From assembly GCA_011799875.1 (NCBI GenBank), contig CM022300.1:239332807-239396806 (forward strand): a stretch of 64,000 bases of DNA, given 5' to 3'. Below are positions 10,843 to 23,112 of the stretch, piece by piece. The notes under the pieces are model-generated. The model ran no database searches, was not told where the DNA came from, and saw only the letters and a list, made by a program, of their open reading frames with translations. Made by a program: the position numbers and the translations under genes. Each line of letters begins with the position of its first letter. Within the stretch, counting starts at the first letter, position 1. This DNA comes from Thinopyrum elongatum. Taxonomy: Eukaryota; Streptophyta; Magnoliopsida; Poales; Poaceae.

Positions 10843-12361
10843 TGATACGTCCATTTTGCATCATGATTTCCTACTATTATTTATAATGTTTTGATGCATA
10901 ATAATGCTTTATGGAGTAATTCTAATGCCTTTTCTCTCATAATATGCAAGGTTTACACAAAGAGGGAGAATGCCGACAGCTGGAATTCTGGACCTAGAAA
11001 AGCTATGTCAGAGTTACCTATTCTTCACATCTCCAAATGAGCTGAAAATTTACGAGAATTACTTTGGAATATATAAAAAAATACTGGAGCAAATAACTTC
11101 CGGAGGGGGGCCACCTGGTGAGCACAAGACACCAGGGCGCGCCAGGCCCCCAATGCACGCCCTGGTGGGTTGTGCTCAGCCCAGCCCTCCTCCGGTGCCC
11201 ATCTTCTGGTATATAGGTCATTTTAACCTAGAAAAAATAAGGAGAGGACTTTCGGGACGGAGCGCCGCCGTCTCGAGGCGGAACTTATGCAGGAGCACTT
11301 TTGCCCTCCGGCGGAGCTATTCCGTCGGGGGAACTTCCCTCCCGGAGGGGGAAATCAAAGCCATCGTCATCACCAACAACCCTCTCATCTTTGGGAGGGA
11401 AATCTCCATCAACATTTTCAACAGCACCATCTCCTCTCAAACGCTAGTTCATCTCTTGTGTTCAATCTTTGTACCGGAACCTCAGATTGGTACCTGTGGG
11501 TGACTAGTAGTGTTGATTACATCTTGTAGTTGATTACTATATGGTTTATTTGTTGGAAGATTATATGTTCAGATCCATTATGCTATTTAATACCCCTATG
11601 ATCTTGAGCATGATTATCATTTGTGAGTAATTACTTTTGTTCTTGAGGTCACGGGAGAAGTCATGTTGCAAGTAATCATGTCAACTTGATATGTGTTCGA
11701 TATTTTGATGATATGTATGTTGTGATTCCCTTAGTGGTGTCATGTGAACATTGACTACATGGCACTTAACCATATTTGGGCCTAAGGGAATGCATTGTGG
11801 AGTAGTTATTAGATGATGGGTTGCTAGAGTGATAGAAGTTTAAACCCTAGTTTATGCGCTACTTCGTAAGGGACCGGTTTGGATCCAAATGTTTAATGCT
11901 ATGGTTAGATTTTATCTTAATACTTTTCTCATAGTTGCGGATGCTTGCGAGGGGGTTAATCATAAGTGGGAGGTTTGTTCAAGTAAGAACAACACCCAAG
12001 CACCGGTCCACCCACATATCAAATTATCAAAGTAGCGAACGCGAATCAAACCAACATGTTGAAAGTGACTAGATGAAATTCCCGTGTACCCTCAAGAATG
12101 CTTTGCTTAATATAAGAGATCATTTTGGCCTATCCTTTGCCACAAAAGGATTGGGCTACCTGGCTGCACTTTATTTACCGTTACTGTTACTTGTCCGCTA
12201 CAAATTATCTTTATATCAAACTACCTGTTACCGACTATTTTAGTGCTTGCAGAAAACACCTTGCTGAAAACCACTTGTCATTTCCGTCTGCTCCTCGTTG
12301 GGTTCGACACTCTTACTTATCGAAAGGACTACGATTGATCCCCCATACTTGTGGGTCATCA
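10843..12361 (+). repeat. 3' LTR of element A
   Basis: The repeat is 1519 bp, from TGATACGTCCATTTTGCATC to TGTGGGTCATCA. Its last 495 bp match the truncated 5' LTR. A GC-rich segment near 11100-11170 includes an inverted pair around GGCGCGCC. The right border falls inside an Angela LTR whose own sequence reads TCATCACTCC at that spot. Confidence 0.9.
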
Positions 12362-13301
12362 CTCCTGTCCTACTAACACTCAGCAGATCGTGATTACCTT
12401 AAGCTTGTGGCCCAGTAGGTTCGGTAAATCATAGACATGAACGAAACCCCCTCGTTCAATGACCGATAGCGGAACCGTGGACATCCATATCGGGCCCTAT
12501 GATTGCACGAATGATATTCGAGTGAACCTTTGGTTATCATGTGATGTTCCCTTTGCTTCGCGATACTTTACAAAACTGGGTGTGCATCGGTATCCTCCAG
12601 AGTCATCACCATGCTCACTATATCGTTGCTCCCATTACCGGTTTTGTTCTTCTTTCTCATTGACGTGTTCCGGCATCCCCGTGACGTAGTCACCTATGTC
12701 TGGCCAGACGATGATGGATGCCGTCACCGAGAGGGCCCTAAGAATATCTCTCCATCGTCGGAGGAGCAAATCCCACTCTCGAGTTGTCCAGTCACTTATC
12801 AAACTTTCCGGTGTGCCTGAAAGTTGTTGTTATGATCACCTTGTTACAGATGACGTTTGAGCAACCCCAAAGCCCACCGTCTAGTAGGAAGTGACCGAGA
12901 CACTCTCATGGTCCGAGGAACTAAAACACATGCTAACACTCTGTGTTATAACAGATGATTTCAGACGATATGATCACATAGTATAACAGACAAGTATTGG
13001 GTCGATTCAATATGATTGTTCTTCTAACATCATACCCTCAATGTTGTTTTAGGACTATCGTTACACTTAACGATATCCTAAGATCAGGAAAAGGTGATCA
13101 CCAACAACACTTGAGCCGATCTTAGAGGCGAGACCGGGAACCTATTGTTTACCGTTTATCATTCCACACGTGCATATGAGTTTTCCACTGAATCGCATAT
13201 TCCAGGATCATATCAGTTATAGCATGCAATATAAACTCTTAACTATGAATAATGGAAATATAATAATACAATATTATTGCCTCTAGGGCATATTTCCAAC
13301 A
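12362..13301 (-). repeat. 3' LTR of the Copia element, truncated
   Basis: On the minus strand it begins TGTTGGAAATATGCCCTAGA at 13301. It aligns over 940 bp with 23970-24916, then stops at the border of element A. The remaining 860 bp of the LTR are absent. Confidence 0.9.
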
Positions 13302-13316
13302 GTCTCCCACTTGCAC
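13302..13316 (-). other. Polypurine tract of the Copia element
   Basis: On the minus strand GTGCAAGTGGGAGAC directly precedes the LTR start TGTTGG. Confidence 0.85.
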
Positions 13317-16300
13317 TAGAGTCAATAATCTAGTTAGCACTTTTAACTTTTACACCAATGGCAATCCGGTGTTAGTCCATGCTTTGCTTGTGGTATAGAC
13401 TTCATCCTATCGAATCTGACAACTTCAGATACGCTTGTATCATTTGCATTTCTATGAATCTATAATGCTTTCACAAGAATTCATAATTTGTGTGAAACCA
13501 GCTTTGTATATTGAATCACTGGTAGAACCTTTGATTCCTTAGACTGAGTTATGGAACATCTATTAAGAATAATGTTCCAATGATACAATCATCTAGAAAC
13601 CATACCAAGCTCATGAATGAACTTCTGATTCATCACCCTTCATTTTTGCTTCTAAACAATAATATACTTAGCCTTCTATGATAGAATTCACCACAGTAAC
13701 TTTTTGGACCAATTCCAACTTACTGTGCCACCATAAATCACTTTTAATTTGAAATCGAATAATCACTTGGAGCATCGATGAAGATTTTATCGATGTACTA
13801 CTTACAAAGAGCCTTCATTGATGTAACTCCTTACAACAATCTCTTCATTTTCTTCGTATGTGAGAAACATGTCGTTAATCCTTAACAACATTTTTCATTA
13901 TTGTCCTATGATCAACAATTTGACCATACTAGTAACTTTTACTTACAACTAACTTGGAGTATTGGAAATATCTGGTTGTTTACATACCATGAAATAGAAG
14001 TGTGGTTGAAATCATATTTTGCTCATCAGTATTTCAGGATACTGAATCCTTCCATGTGACATTGACAAGAAACTCTTCTTGACATTTTACATACTAAACT
14101 GCTTTAGTATCTTGTCAATATGTATTTTTGGCTAAGTCCGATTAGACACTATTATCTCCATAGATCATTATGTCTAATACCAAGACTATTCATTGCCTAA
14201 GTATTTATTGAAAAACTAGTTTCAATAAAGTCTTAATCTGTGTCAAGAAATTTACATAACTTCCAATCAACAATATGTCATGTACATATAGTGTTTAGAA
14301 ATATTATCATGCTCCCACTTACTTTCTTGTAAATACAAGCATCTTCTCTTTACTCGATGAAATCAATTTATTTGACCATTTCATCAGTACGAAGATTCCA
14401 ACTCCACTATGCTTGCTTCAGATCATTATAGGATCTCTTGAAGTTTGCATACTTACTAGCATCCTCTGGATTGACAAAATTACCTTGGATCATATCAAAC
14501 ATACAACCTTGGTTCTATTTCCATCTCATGGAATTATTTTTACATCCATCTGTTTTATCTCATAATTGAAATATTTAATAATTGCTAGTTTAACCCGAGC
14601 TGACTTTAAGTATGGCTATGATGAGACAATCTCGTCATAGTCAATTCTTTGATCTTGTCATAAACTATTTGTAACAAGTCAAGCATTATAAAACATTTTT
14701 TTATCTTTGTCAGTTTATAGACCCATCACTATTCTTTAGACTCTAAGTCTTTCGAAGGGTTCATCAAGTTCTAAGCTTGAATTATGTGAATGGATACTAT
14801 CTCGGATTATGTTGGCATATAGCCAATTCCGGAGTCAAGGCCCATCAACGCTTCTCTCTAATTTATAGGTTCATTGTTTGCCCAACAATATTTCGTCCGC
14901 ATACTACAAAGGTCTGCACAAATTTTCCCAACCTATATAGTTCAGCCGCAAGTTCGACCGTAGTCTCTACATCTCATGTAGAGGCATTTGTATCAGTCGC
15001 AGTAATAAATTCTAGAATTACTTCCATTGTGTCTTTTCTTTGAGCTGATTACAAAGATTCTGCAATCTTGTCGAGTTGCACTGTCCTCCCACTCACTCTT
15101 TTGTAGAAAACATTTTCTTCAAAACTTCCACACTCTATGGAAACACTTTGCCTCAGCGTAGTGATAGAGGAATACTCAACCATTTGGGATAACCTACAAA
15201 GTAGCACTTATTTCAATAAATTTGATGGCGTTCCCTTTTTCAATGTGAAAGCCACAGGCTCTAATGCATTACTTTGAAAGTATATTGGCGAAATAATTAA
15301 TGTAATCTTTGACCTCACCATGTCATACATAGTTTGATTGCATCTACTTAAAACAATCTACTCTGAGTAGTGTTTCCAGGAGGTGCAAGCTATAAAATTC
15401 TTTTATTACTCATCAAACATTTGCTAAATTTGTAACTCAAATATTCTTTTCTGCAATCCAATTGTAGAAAGATAATTTTCTTGTTACAATAATTTCTACT
15501 TTATTCTAAAAACCTTTTGAAACACTTCAAAAGATCCAAATTTATGCCTCAATTAGTAAATATAAATATCTACTTGAGTCATCCTGGAATATAGATAAAT
15601 CCACTACTTGCAACAATACTTATTGGCCTACACACATTGATATGCATATTGCCAATTATTTTGTTGCTTGTTCTCTATGGCCCATGAACGGTATTTTAGT
15701 TTACTTCACTAATTCGATGAAACTTGCAAGTGTCAGATGATTCTCAACTAGATGACTTCAAAATTCATCACTATGAAATTTCTCCATGCTAGTTTCTCCA
15801 GTGTGACTAAATGCAGTGCCACACAGATGTGTTTTTCTTTTAGTCTTGCGACATTTAGCGTCAGTGTTATGGATGTTCAATTTATTATCAATATTCATAA
15901 CATACATCTTATCCACAATAAGAGTATGCCCTCTTATTCACAATAAGAGTATGCCCTTTTGTTCATAACATTGAACAACTATTGTTCTGTCATGGACAAC
16001 CTCCTTCATAACATCGAACAACTTTTGTTCTGTCATGAAGAATCTCCTTGCAACTTCTATGCAATGGGATAGAGTGTACAAAAACTCTAAAATGAATTAT
16101 GATAATAAATACAGAGGAAATACACTGATATAAATATTGTAACCTTTTACAATTGATCAAAATATTTTAACCTCATTATTTGTTGGTCATTTAGGCCGTT
16201 CGAAGTTTCTTGCAACGATTTGCAATAATATGCAATCGAGTCGATATTCTTGTGATTAACCATTTAATCACAATACCGAAGAATCAGTAATAAACAAATT

Positions 16301-17412
16301 GGTCATTTTTTCCAAGAACTACACTTTATCTGACCAACCACCTCTGCATCTCATAACTTGTATGACATTCATACCCGAGCTGGACATTCCAGTCTTCTTT
16401 TCTTTTTGCCTTTTACTTCTTATAGTTTTACTTCAATATTTCTCTTACGCTTAGAAGAAACAACAACTTTAAGAGTGGCGTGAGCCCTAAACTTCCCTAT
16501 GCGTGTAAGTCTCATTACATCCTTTGGTTTTCTTTTTTCTCTACAAGTTTTCACCGTCAACACATAACTGGCTTTCTTTCGGATCTTACGCATTTCAGTC
16601 TTAAACATAGTTGAACACTTCACTAGAATTTGCAAACAAAACACTTCTTTAGATATCGCATATCTTTTAGCCTTTGTTTGTTTCTGAAAACAATTTTCTG
16701 TTCCAAGAATATCACATAACTATCCCAAACATTTTGAAGTTCGGGTTTCTTGGAAGCAAGCAGACCGTAATGCAATTCTAGCTTTTGGATCGAAGGACGT
16801 GAGTCTCATCATCCATAGCATCAGCAAGAGAGTATTGTAAACATGCAGTAGGACAAAATCCTTCTTAGCACTTTTAGAGGACGATCCTCTAAACATAAAG
16901 TTTCAACCAGATAAATAACAGTCAATAAATTTCAACAACAAAGGTGGAACTGTGAGCCATAATTCTACAACTATAATGAAAACTACACATAGACATTTTC
17001 ATAATTAATTTGCACTAGTGATTAAACTTAATTAATACAAAATTGTGCTCCCACTCAAATCAATATCTCTCATAATTGATAGTGAGTGATTCAAGATCCA
17101 AGTCTAGTTCTCAGCCATTGATGTGTGCATCACTGATGACGAGAATTTTGACTGGTAGGTAATCTTTTGCTGATCATATCTCCATATGACTCTTGTTCAT
17201 CTTTGATTCTTTGTGCTTCAAGCTCAGAACGATTCTGCCAGAACTTCAAGACAACCGAGTGTTATCTGCATATATGGCCTGACCATCCCCACCTTACACC
17301 TCACGATCCGTTTGTGCTCATGTGTACATGACGCACTCTGGAACGCTACGTGTTACTGATGGTTGCAACACTGGGAAGAGCACCTTTTAATTTGATATTT
17401 ACTGTGAGATAT
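13317..17412 (-). pseudogene. pol: Decayed Copia gag-pol (integrase, RT, RNase H relics)
   Basis: No long frame survives, but motifs can be read on the minus strand. Integrase C-terminal KCYFVGYPK is at about 15209-15183. An RT region at about 14800-14000 keeps the element's domain order and fragments such as LGIRHNDL and GLSQKYILTRY. Upstream DNA (17412-15300) should hold gag, protease and the integrase core, but I could not read motifs with confidence; it is A/T-rich with small deletions. Integrase before RT marks Ty1/copia. Decay is much heavier than in the Gypsy copies, so this is one of the oldest elements here. Confidence 0.75.
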
Positions 17413-17417
17413 CACCC
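17413..17417. other. Target-site duplication CACCC, left copy
   Basis: CACCC immediately precedes the LTR at 17418 and recurs at 22125-22129. Confidence 0.9.
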
Positions 17418-18831
17418 TGTCGGTGTAGTAAACAGGGGGGTGTTCACTACCCCTGGACACGCACTGGCAAGTCGCAGCCTCCAGGCGGGAAGGACATGGC
17501 AGAGGAGGAATCCACCCAAGAGTACATTCGAAGCCCGGTTCCCGGCAAGGTCTACTTGCCGGGAATGGGTCCACGCAACGCCGGCAAGGCAGAGCTGGCA
17601 AGGCAAGACTCCAGGCGGATCGACCAGAAGATCAAGTCTACTACTGCCGGCGAGATTAGGGCCGGCAAGCTCAGGACTCGACAAGACTAAAGATAAGGCC
17701 CCGGCAAGGTTCTTGCCGGGATGACCAGCTGAACCCGGCAAGGCTTGCCGGGGGACAGCTAGACTGGAGACAAGGCCCCGGCAAGGTTCTTGCCGGGATG
17801 ACCAGCTGAGCCCGGCAAGGTTCCTACCTGGCAAGGTTATGCCACTATGCTGCTGCTCCAGTGCGGCCGCCAGCATGGCACTCTGGACCCTTCTCCAGGC
17901 ATGCATGGCAGAGCACTGTGCCAAGTGGCGCTGATAGGATGGCCCCTTTTCCCATCCCCAAGAAGCTAAGGGACACCTAGACAGAGCATTTAATGTGCTT
18001 GTCCTGACCCGTCAGTGATAAGCATGTAAATGTTGTAGCAGAGTACTTGCCGCGGCAAGGTACTTGCCCCGGCAAGTCATTGGCTGCGGCAAGGTATTGG
18101 CTACGGCAAGATAGCAGCTGCGGCAAGGTACTTGCCCCGGCAAGTTACCTTGCGCGGCAGGCTATTGGTTGCGGCAAGCTATCAAGTGCGGCAAGGTCTT
18201 GCCGCGGCAAGCGTTACTGTACCACTGTGCTGCTGCTCCAGTGCCTCTGCCAGCGTGGCGCTCTGGGTCCTTCCAAGCGTGTGTGGCAGGGCACTGTGTA
18301 GACGGCGGTACACTGTAGCTAGCGGTGCAGGAGCAGGTGGGATAGGCTTTTCCCACGTCCAAGACGTCCGGGTACATGTATCTGGACAGCTAAGGCATGG
18401 GCATTTAATGCCCTTGTCCCCTGCCGTCAGTGGTAGGTAGGACATGTCATCCTGGTAATAATGGCCTTACTGTAGCAACTTTCCACCTCTACCTTTACTG
18501 TTTGCCACCTGTTGGTGACCCCTTTGTGCATATAAAAGGAGGCCCATAGGCAACGTGGAGGGGGGAGAGGAACTGGGAGATGGAGAACTCCAGTATTGTA
18601 CGCAGCTACTCTGTACTGTAGCGCTCCTGGAGCTAGAACAATCATACAGATAATAAACCAAAAAGCAGGAGTAGGGTTTTACGCATCCGTGCGGCCCGAA
18701 CCTGGGTAAATCTTTCTTGTGCACTGTCGTGTTCTTCGCTAGATTTTCTCTTCGTGCGACCGCCTCTCCCTGCCGAACGAAAAGGGGTCCTTCCCTGGGT
18801 CCCATAGGTGATAGCGGATTCGTCCCCGACA
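17418..18831 (+). repeat. 5' LTR of element C
   Basis: It starts TGTCGGTGTAG and ends TCCCCGACA. The U3 part (17700-18210) is dense in GGCAAG and CTTGCC words in both orientations. The downstream part holds a TATA box and an AATAAA-like signal near 18650. It differs from the 3' LTR by a few substitutions and an 8-bp net size difference. Confidence 0.93.
18531..18538 (+). promoter_or_regulatory. TATA box of the 5' LTR of element C
   Basis: TATAAAAG follows GTGCA, with about 300 bases of LTR left downstream, a normal place for an LTR promoter. The copy in the 3' LTR is at 21824-21830. Confidence 0.65.
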
Positions 18832-18835
18832 TCTT

Positions 18836-18853
18836 TGGCGCGCCAGGTAGGGG
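18836..18853 (+). other. Primer-binding site of element C
   Basis: TGGCGCGCCAGGTAGGGG begins four bases after the LTR end. The same site is seen in reverse next to the LTR at 43944. Confidence 0.85.
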
Positions 18854-20684
18854 CTGAGGGGCTGCACGAACCAGATCTGGCGATCAGCGCGGCAGTTTCT
18901 TCATCATCTTCACCGCCATAGCGTCCAAGAAGAAGGGCCTGAACCTTCGCAAAAAGCTAAGTTTTAAAGCTTTAATTACTTTCTGCTGTTAAGTCTTATC
19001 CTAGACGATATTTTTGTGCATAACCTGTGCGCGAAGGAGCGCTCCTGAAACATTCTGCGCTCCTGGTTGTTTTGGGTCCGCCCAACAATGCAGACGCAGC
19101 TGCGATTGTTTCTAAGGCGTTAAGCTCCCGAAGAGGCGGCGTTCTCGATAGGCTGCTGAACAGGACCCGATCCTAAGCGCCATCGACCGAAACATGCGCA
19201 TTCGGGGAGTATTCCGGCAAGCGTGGGGGGCTCACTGTGCAAAAATGCAGTCGTTTAAGGAGAAGGACTTAGCGAGTTTTATTCTAAGGTTCCTGCGTAA
19301 ACCCGTATGCTGAGGAGCCTTCCCGGGGCTAGTCGCGCTCCTAGTTGCCTCGAGTCCGCTCGGCAACCTGAGCAGCTGCGCTAGAGCTGGGAAGGTAAAC
19401 CTTTTCGGGAGGCGGCGTTCCCGGCAAGCTGCTAAGGATCCGTTCCTCAAAGCGCTGCTGACTGGATCGTGCGCACCGGAAAGTGTTCCGGCAAGCAAGG
19501 GAATATTCAGCAGGAGTCAAGATTGCAGCGAATCCGACATTAACCAGAAGCTAATCAACTTGTTGTGCTCAAACGCTGTTGTGGCATTTCATGCCCAGTC
19601 AGTGTTGCAGGAACACGCATGGAAGGCGAGCTCGGGGGCTGGCAGCGCCCCAGAGAGTAACCCCCTGAAGAGCCTTCCCGGCAACAAGCTTGCCGGAAGC
19701 TGGCGTTGAGAACGTCAAGGTTCTCCGCCAGAGTCAAGAGCCTCCCCGGCAACAAGCTTGCCGGAAGCTGGCGTTGAGAACGTCAAGGTTCTCCGCCAGA
19801 GTCAAGAGCCTTCCCGGCAACCCCTTGCCGGAAGCTGGCGTCGAGAACGTCAAAGTTCTCTGCCAGAGTTAAGAGCCTCCCTTGCCGGGGGCTACGACAA
19901 CCACTCTTTGAGCAAGAAACAAGCTCGGGGGCTAGCGGCGCCCTAGCAGAAAAAGCTAAGTTGCACAGATTTTTTGGCAATTGCATTCATTTTACTGTCC
20001 TCACTCGCTTCTTACACCTACACGCGAAGGAGCCTTCTCGGGGCTAGTTGCGCTCCTAGTCGCCTCGAGTCCGCTCGGCGATGTGAGCAGCTGCACCAGA
20101 ACCGGGAAGGTAAACCTTTCCGGGAGGCGGCGTTCCCGGTGAGCTGCTAAGGACCCGATCCCCAAGCGCCGCTGCCTGGAGCGTGCGCACCGGAAAGCTT
20201 TCCAGCAAGCGTGGGTCGTCTTGATTGATTCCTCGTTCTTGTATATCGACCTGCACGCGAAAGGACCTTGCCGTGGTTAGTCCGCGCTCTGGTTTCGCCT
20301 CGAGTCCGCTCGGCAAACTTAGCAGCTGCGTTCTGGCCCGGCAAGTCGCCTTGCCGGCGGCGGCGTTTCCAGCAGGCTGCTAAAGACCCGCACCTAGCGC
20401 TCGCGGCAAGCGTGCGCACCGGCAGGGTTTCCAGACAGCGTAGGGTACACGATACGTGCAAGGACGGAATCAATCAAGGGGGAAGCATGCATTCATTTAG
20501 CATGAAGGAATATCTCTTGTGCCATAAAGCTTGGCCTAATCAAGGTAAATTGTTTCTTTATGCGTGCCATTGCAGCAACAGGGTTGCGACCTCCAGGCGG
20601 GAGGAACGGCGGGGAACAGATCTACATGTTGCCGGTGTGCGTCGTTGGGCCTAGCCCGGACAACCACTGTGCACGCCTGTCCGG
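18854..20684 (+). repeat. Repeat-built interior of element C
   Basis: Four diverged units of about 200 bp start near 19025, 19295, 20020 and 20255. Each has CGCGAAGGAGC-like, GAGTCCGCTCGGC, GGGAGGCGGCGTT and GCGCACCGG blocks in that order. Between the second and third lie three copies of a 68-bp unit (19670-19880) containing GGAAGCTGGCGTTGAGAACG. Only the first stretch to about 19020 is unique. Open frames in it are shadows of the repeats. Confidence 0.85.
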
Positions 20685-20702
20685 CCCAGGCCCGGGGGCT
20701 CC
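20685..20702 (+). other. Polypurine-type tract of element C
   Basis: CCCAGGCCCGGGGGCTCC directly precedes the 3' LTR. Its G-run is the likely priming core. Confidence 0.65.
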
Positions 20703-22124
20703 TGTCGGTGTAGTAAACAGGGGGGTGTTCACTACCCCTGGACACGCACCGGCAAGTCGCAGCCTCCAGGCGGGAAGGACATGGCAGAGGAGGAATCCAC
20801 CCAAGAGTACATTCGAAGCCCGGTTCCCGGCAAGGTCTACTTGCCAGGAATGGGTCCACGCAACGCCGGCAAGGCAGAGCTGGCAAGACAAGACTCCAGG
20901 CGGATCGACCAGAAGATCAAGTCTACTACTGCCGGCGAGATCAGGGCCGGCAAGCTCAGGACTCGACAAGACTAAAGATAAGGCCCCGGCAATGTTCTTG
21001 CCGGGATGACCAGCTGAACCCGGCAAGGCTTGCCGGGGGACAGCTAGACTGGAGACAAGGCCCCGGCAAGGTTCTTGCCGGGATGACCAGCTGAGCCCGG
21101 CAAGGTTCCTGCCCGGCAAGGTTATGCCACTATGCTGCTGCTCCAGTGCGGCCGCCAGCATGGCACTCTGGACCCTTCTCCAGGCATGTGTGGCAGAGCA
21201 CTGTGCCAAGCGGCACTGATAGGATGGCCCCTTTTCCCATCCCCAAGAAGCTAAGGGACACCTAGACAGAGCATTTAATTCGCTTGTCCTGACCCGTCAG
21301 TGATAAGCATGTAAATGCTGTAGCAGAGTACTTGCCGCGGCAAGGTACTTGCCCCGGCAAGTCATTGGCTGTGGCAAGGTATTGGCTACGGCAAGATAGC
21401 AGCTGCGGCAAGGTACTTGCCCCGGCAAGTTACCTTGCGCGGCAGGCTATTGGTTGCGGCAAGCTATCAAGTGCGGCAAGGTCTTGCCGCGGCAAGCGTT
21501 ACTGTACCACTGTGCTACTGTGCTGCTGCTCCAGTGCCTCTGCCAGCGTGGCGCTCTGGGTCCTTCCAAGCATGTGTGGCAGGGCACTGTGTAGACGGCG
21601 GTACACTGTAGCTAGCGGTGCAGGAGCAGGTGGGATAGGCTTTTCCCACGTCCAAGACGTCCGGGTACATGTATCTGGACAGCTAAGGCATGGGCATTTA
21701 ATTCCCTTGTCCCCTACCGTCAGTGGTAGGTAGGACATGTCATCCTGGTAATAATGGCCTTACTGTAGCAACTTTCCACCTCTACCTTTACTGTTTGCCA
21801 CCTGTTGGTGACCCCTTTGTGCATATAAAAGGAGGCCCATAGGCAACGTGGAGGGGGGAGAGGAACTGGGAGATGGAGAACTCCAGTATTGTACGCAGCT
21901 ACTCTGTACTGTAGCGCTCCTGGAGCTAGAACAATCATACAGATAATAAACCAAAAAGCAGGAGTAGGGTTTTACGCATCCGTGCGGCCCGAACCTGGGT
22001 AAATCTTTCTCGTGCACTGTCGTGTTCTTCGCTAGATTTGCTCTTCATGCGACCGTCTCTCCCTGCCGAACGAAAAGGGGTCCTTCCCTGGGTCCCATAG
22101 GTGATCGCGGATTCGTCCCCGACA
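20703..22124 (+). repeat. 3' LTR of element C
   Basis: It has the same borders as the 5' LTR (TGTCGG...CCGACA). It is followed at once by CACCC. Similarity to the 5' LTR is very high over the full length, which points to a recent insertion. Confidence 0.93.
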
Positions 22125-22129
22125 CACCC
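22125..22129. other. Target-site duplication CACCC, right copy
   Basis: It matches 17413-17417 exactly. Confidence 0.9.
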
Positions 22130-23098
22130 TAATAATTGACTACTGAAGAATCAAAGGGTGCAAACAACAAAGGGATAAACATCTCAGGCAATTCATAATA
22201 GCATGATATGGTATAGCCCTAGGCGCCGGGAGTTCTCCGTGATCCTCTTCAATCTCCAGTTGAAGCAATGTGACGGCCAATATTTTATTGCCGTGGCAAC
22301 CGTTTCAAAAAATGTTGCCATGGCAGCAATCTCAAAAAACGTTGCCATGGCGACCATTTCAGAAAACGTTGCCGTGGCACCAAAATCTGAAATTCCGCCG
22401 TGGCATGAAATTATAGCTCCTCATCTCGCGCCTTGGTACACCTTCTCCTCGTCGGGGTCCTCTGTGTACGTCTTGCCACCGTCATCTGTAATCTATCTCT
22501 ATGATATTTACATTAAGGTGGCAATCTCATGGCTCCAGCCATCATGCCGTGATGCGCAGGCCACTTAACATTACAACATATAACCATCTCATATATAAAC
22601 TCATTATCATGACGAAGGCTATACCACATCATATGCAAACCCTGCAAAACCAAGTTAGACGTCCCCTAATCGGTTTGGCAAATTTTAATTACGTGGCTTC
22701 TAGGGTTTCCGGATAAACCTAGCTGCCTACGCAAACACAACAAGGCGATGTTCTTGATGCTAGATTAAGTTTCGATGTGTGTGAAAGAGAGACTTAATTA
22801 AAAGTCTCATCCCCCACACTAAACTTCGTCGATACACGTGACCCCCTAAAAGATCATATATCTTTGGCACCCTCTTATGTACGCGATGGTTCACTATTCC
22901 TGACTATGATGTAGCCCAAGGAACTGTTAGCAGATCATCGACAGCCAGAGCCGATCGATTATCAGAACCTTGTAGCAAAACTACATCATTCTGCCGATGA
23001 ACTGAACCGAAGAAACACTCATGGTAAGCATAGCAAGAACACCAACCCTCACATATTAGATGTGATCTAGATCGCAATCTGCATCTACTCATAGAACC
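22130..23098 (-). other. Leader region of the Copia element
   Basis: This 970-bp stretch lies between the priming site and the inserted element C. No coding frame is recognisable. It contains a minisatellite at 22288-22390. Its end near 23040-23098 resembles the sequence that normally follows the priming site in Angela elements. Confidence 0.7.
22288..22390. repeat. Minisatellite, 30-bp unit, about 3.5 copies
   Basis: Each unit has a palindromic GTTGCCATGGCAAC-type core followed by an A-rich run (TCAAAAAA). A length of 30 keeps one frame open on the plus strand with a 10-residue repeat (SKNVAMA). Confidence 0.75.
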
Positions 23099-23111
23099 GC
23101 TCATGATGCCA
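23099..23111 (-). other. Primer-binding site of the Copia element
   Basis: On the minus strand TGGCATCATGAGC lies one base after the LTR end CCCAACA. It corresponds to the initiator-tRNA-Met site TGGTATCAGAGC with changes. Confidence 0.75.
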
Positions 23112-23112
23112 C

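Larger units (their letters stand above)
3805..12361 (+). mobile_element. Athila-like Gypsy element A, defective
   Basis: The element has a truncated 5' LTR (3805-4301), a priming site, gag-protease-RT-RNase H-integrase in one order, an extra ORF after pol, a polypurine tract and a complete 3' LTR (10843-12361). The RT before integrase order marks it as Ty3/gypsy; the tRNA-Asp-like priming site and extra 3' ORF suggest the Athila clade (BAGY-2/Sabrina type, inferred). Coding capacity is lost through at least eight lesions. Gypsy B at 47338 is a close relative. Confidence 0.92.
17418..22124 (+). mobile_element. Complete non-coding GC-rich LTR element (C)
   Basis: Two near-identical LTRs (1414 and 1422 bp) flank a 1.87 kb interior with a priming site and a polypurine tract, and a perfect 5-bp duplication surrounds the whole. 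No gag or pol motif can be found in either strand of the interior; it is built largely of diverged tandem repeats. It must therefore move with proteins made by another element (LARD-like, inferred). The priming site TGGCGCGCCAGGTAGGGG is shared with the Tat-like element at 38452-44830, suggesting a Gypsy helper. Confidence 0.93.

Noticed and set aside
12459..12820. Open frames repeated at 24073-24303
   Set aside because: Both are the same part of the two Angela-type LTRs; the shared frame reflects LTR identity, not a gene.
17350..18440. Several frames of 80-170 codons, repeated at 20560-21740
   Set aside because: They lie in both LTRs of element C and derive from GC-rich repeats; overlapping frames on both strands show composition effects.
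19232..20654. GC-rich frames in the interior of element C
   Set aside because: They follow the tandem repeats and have no conserved domain.
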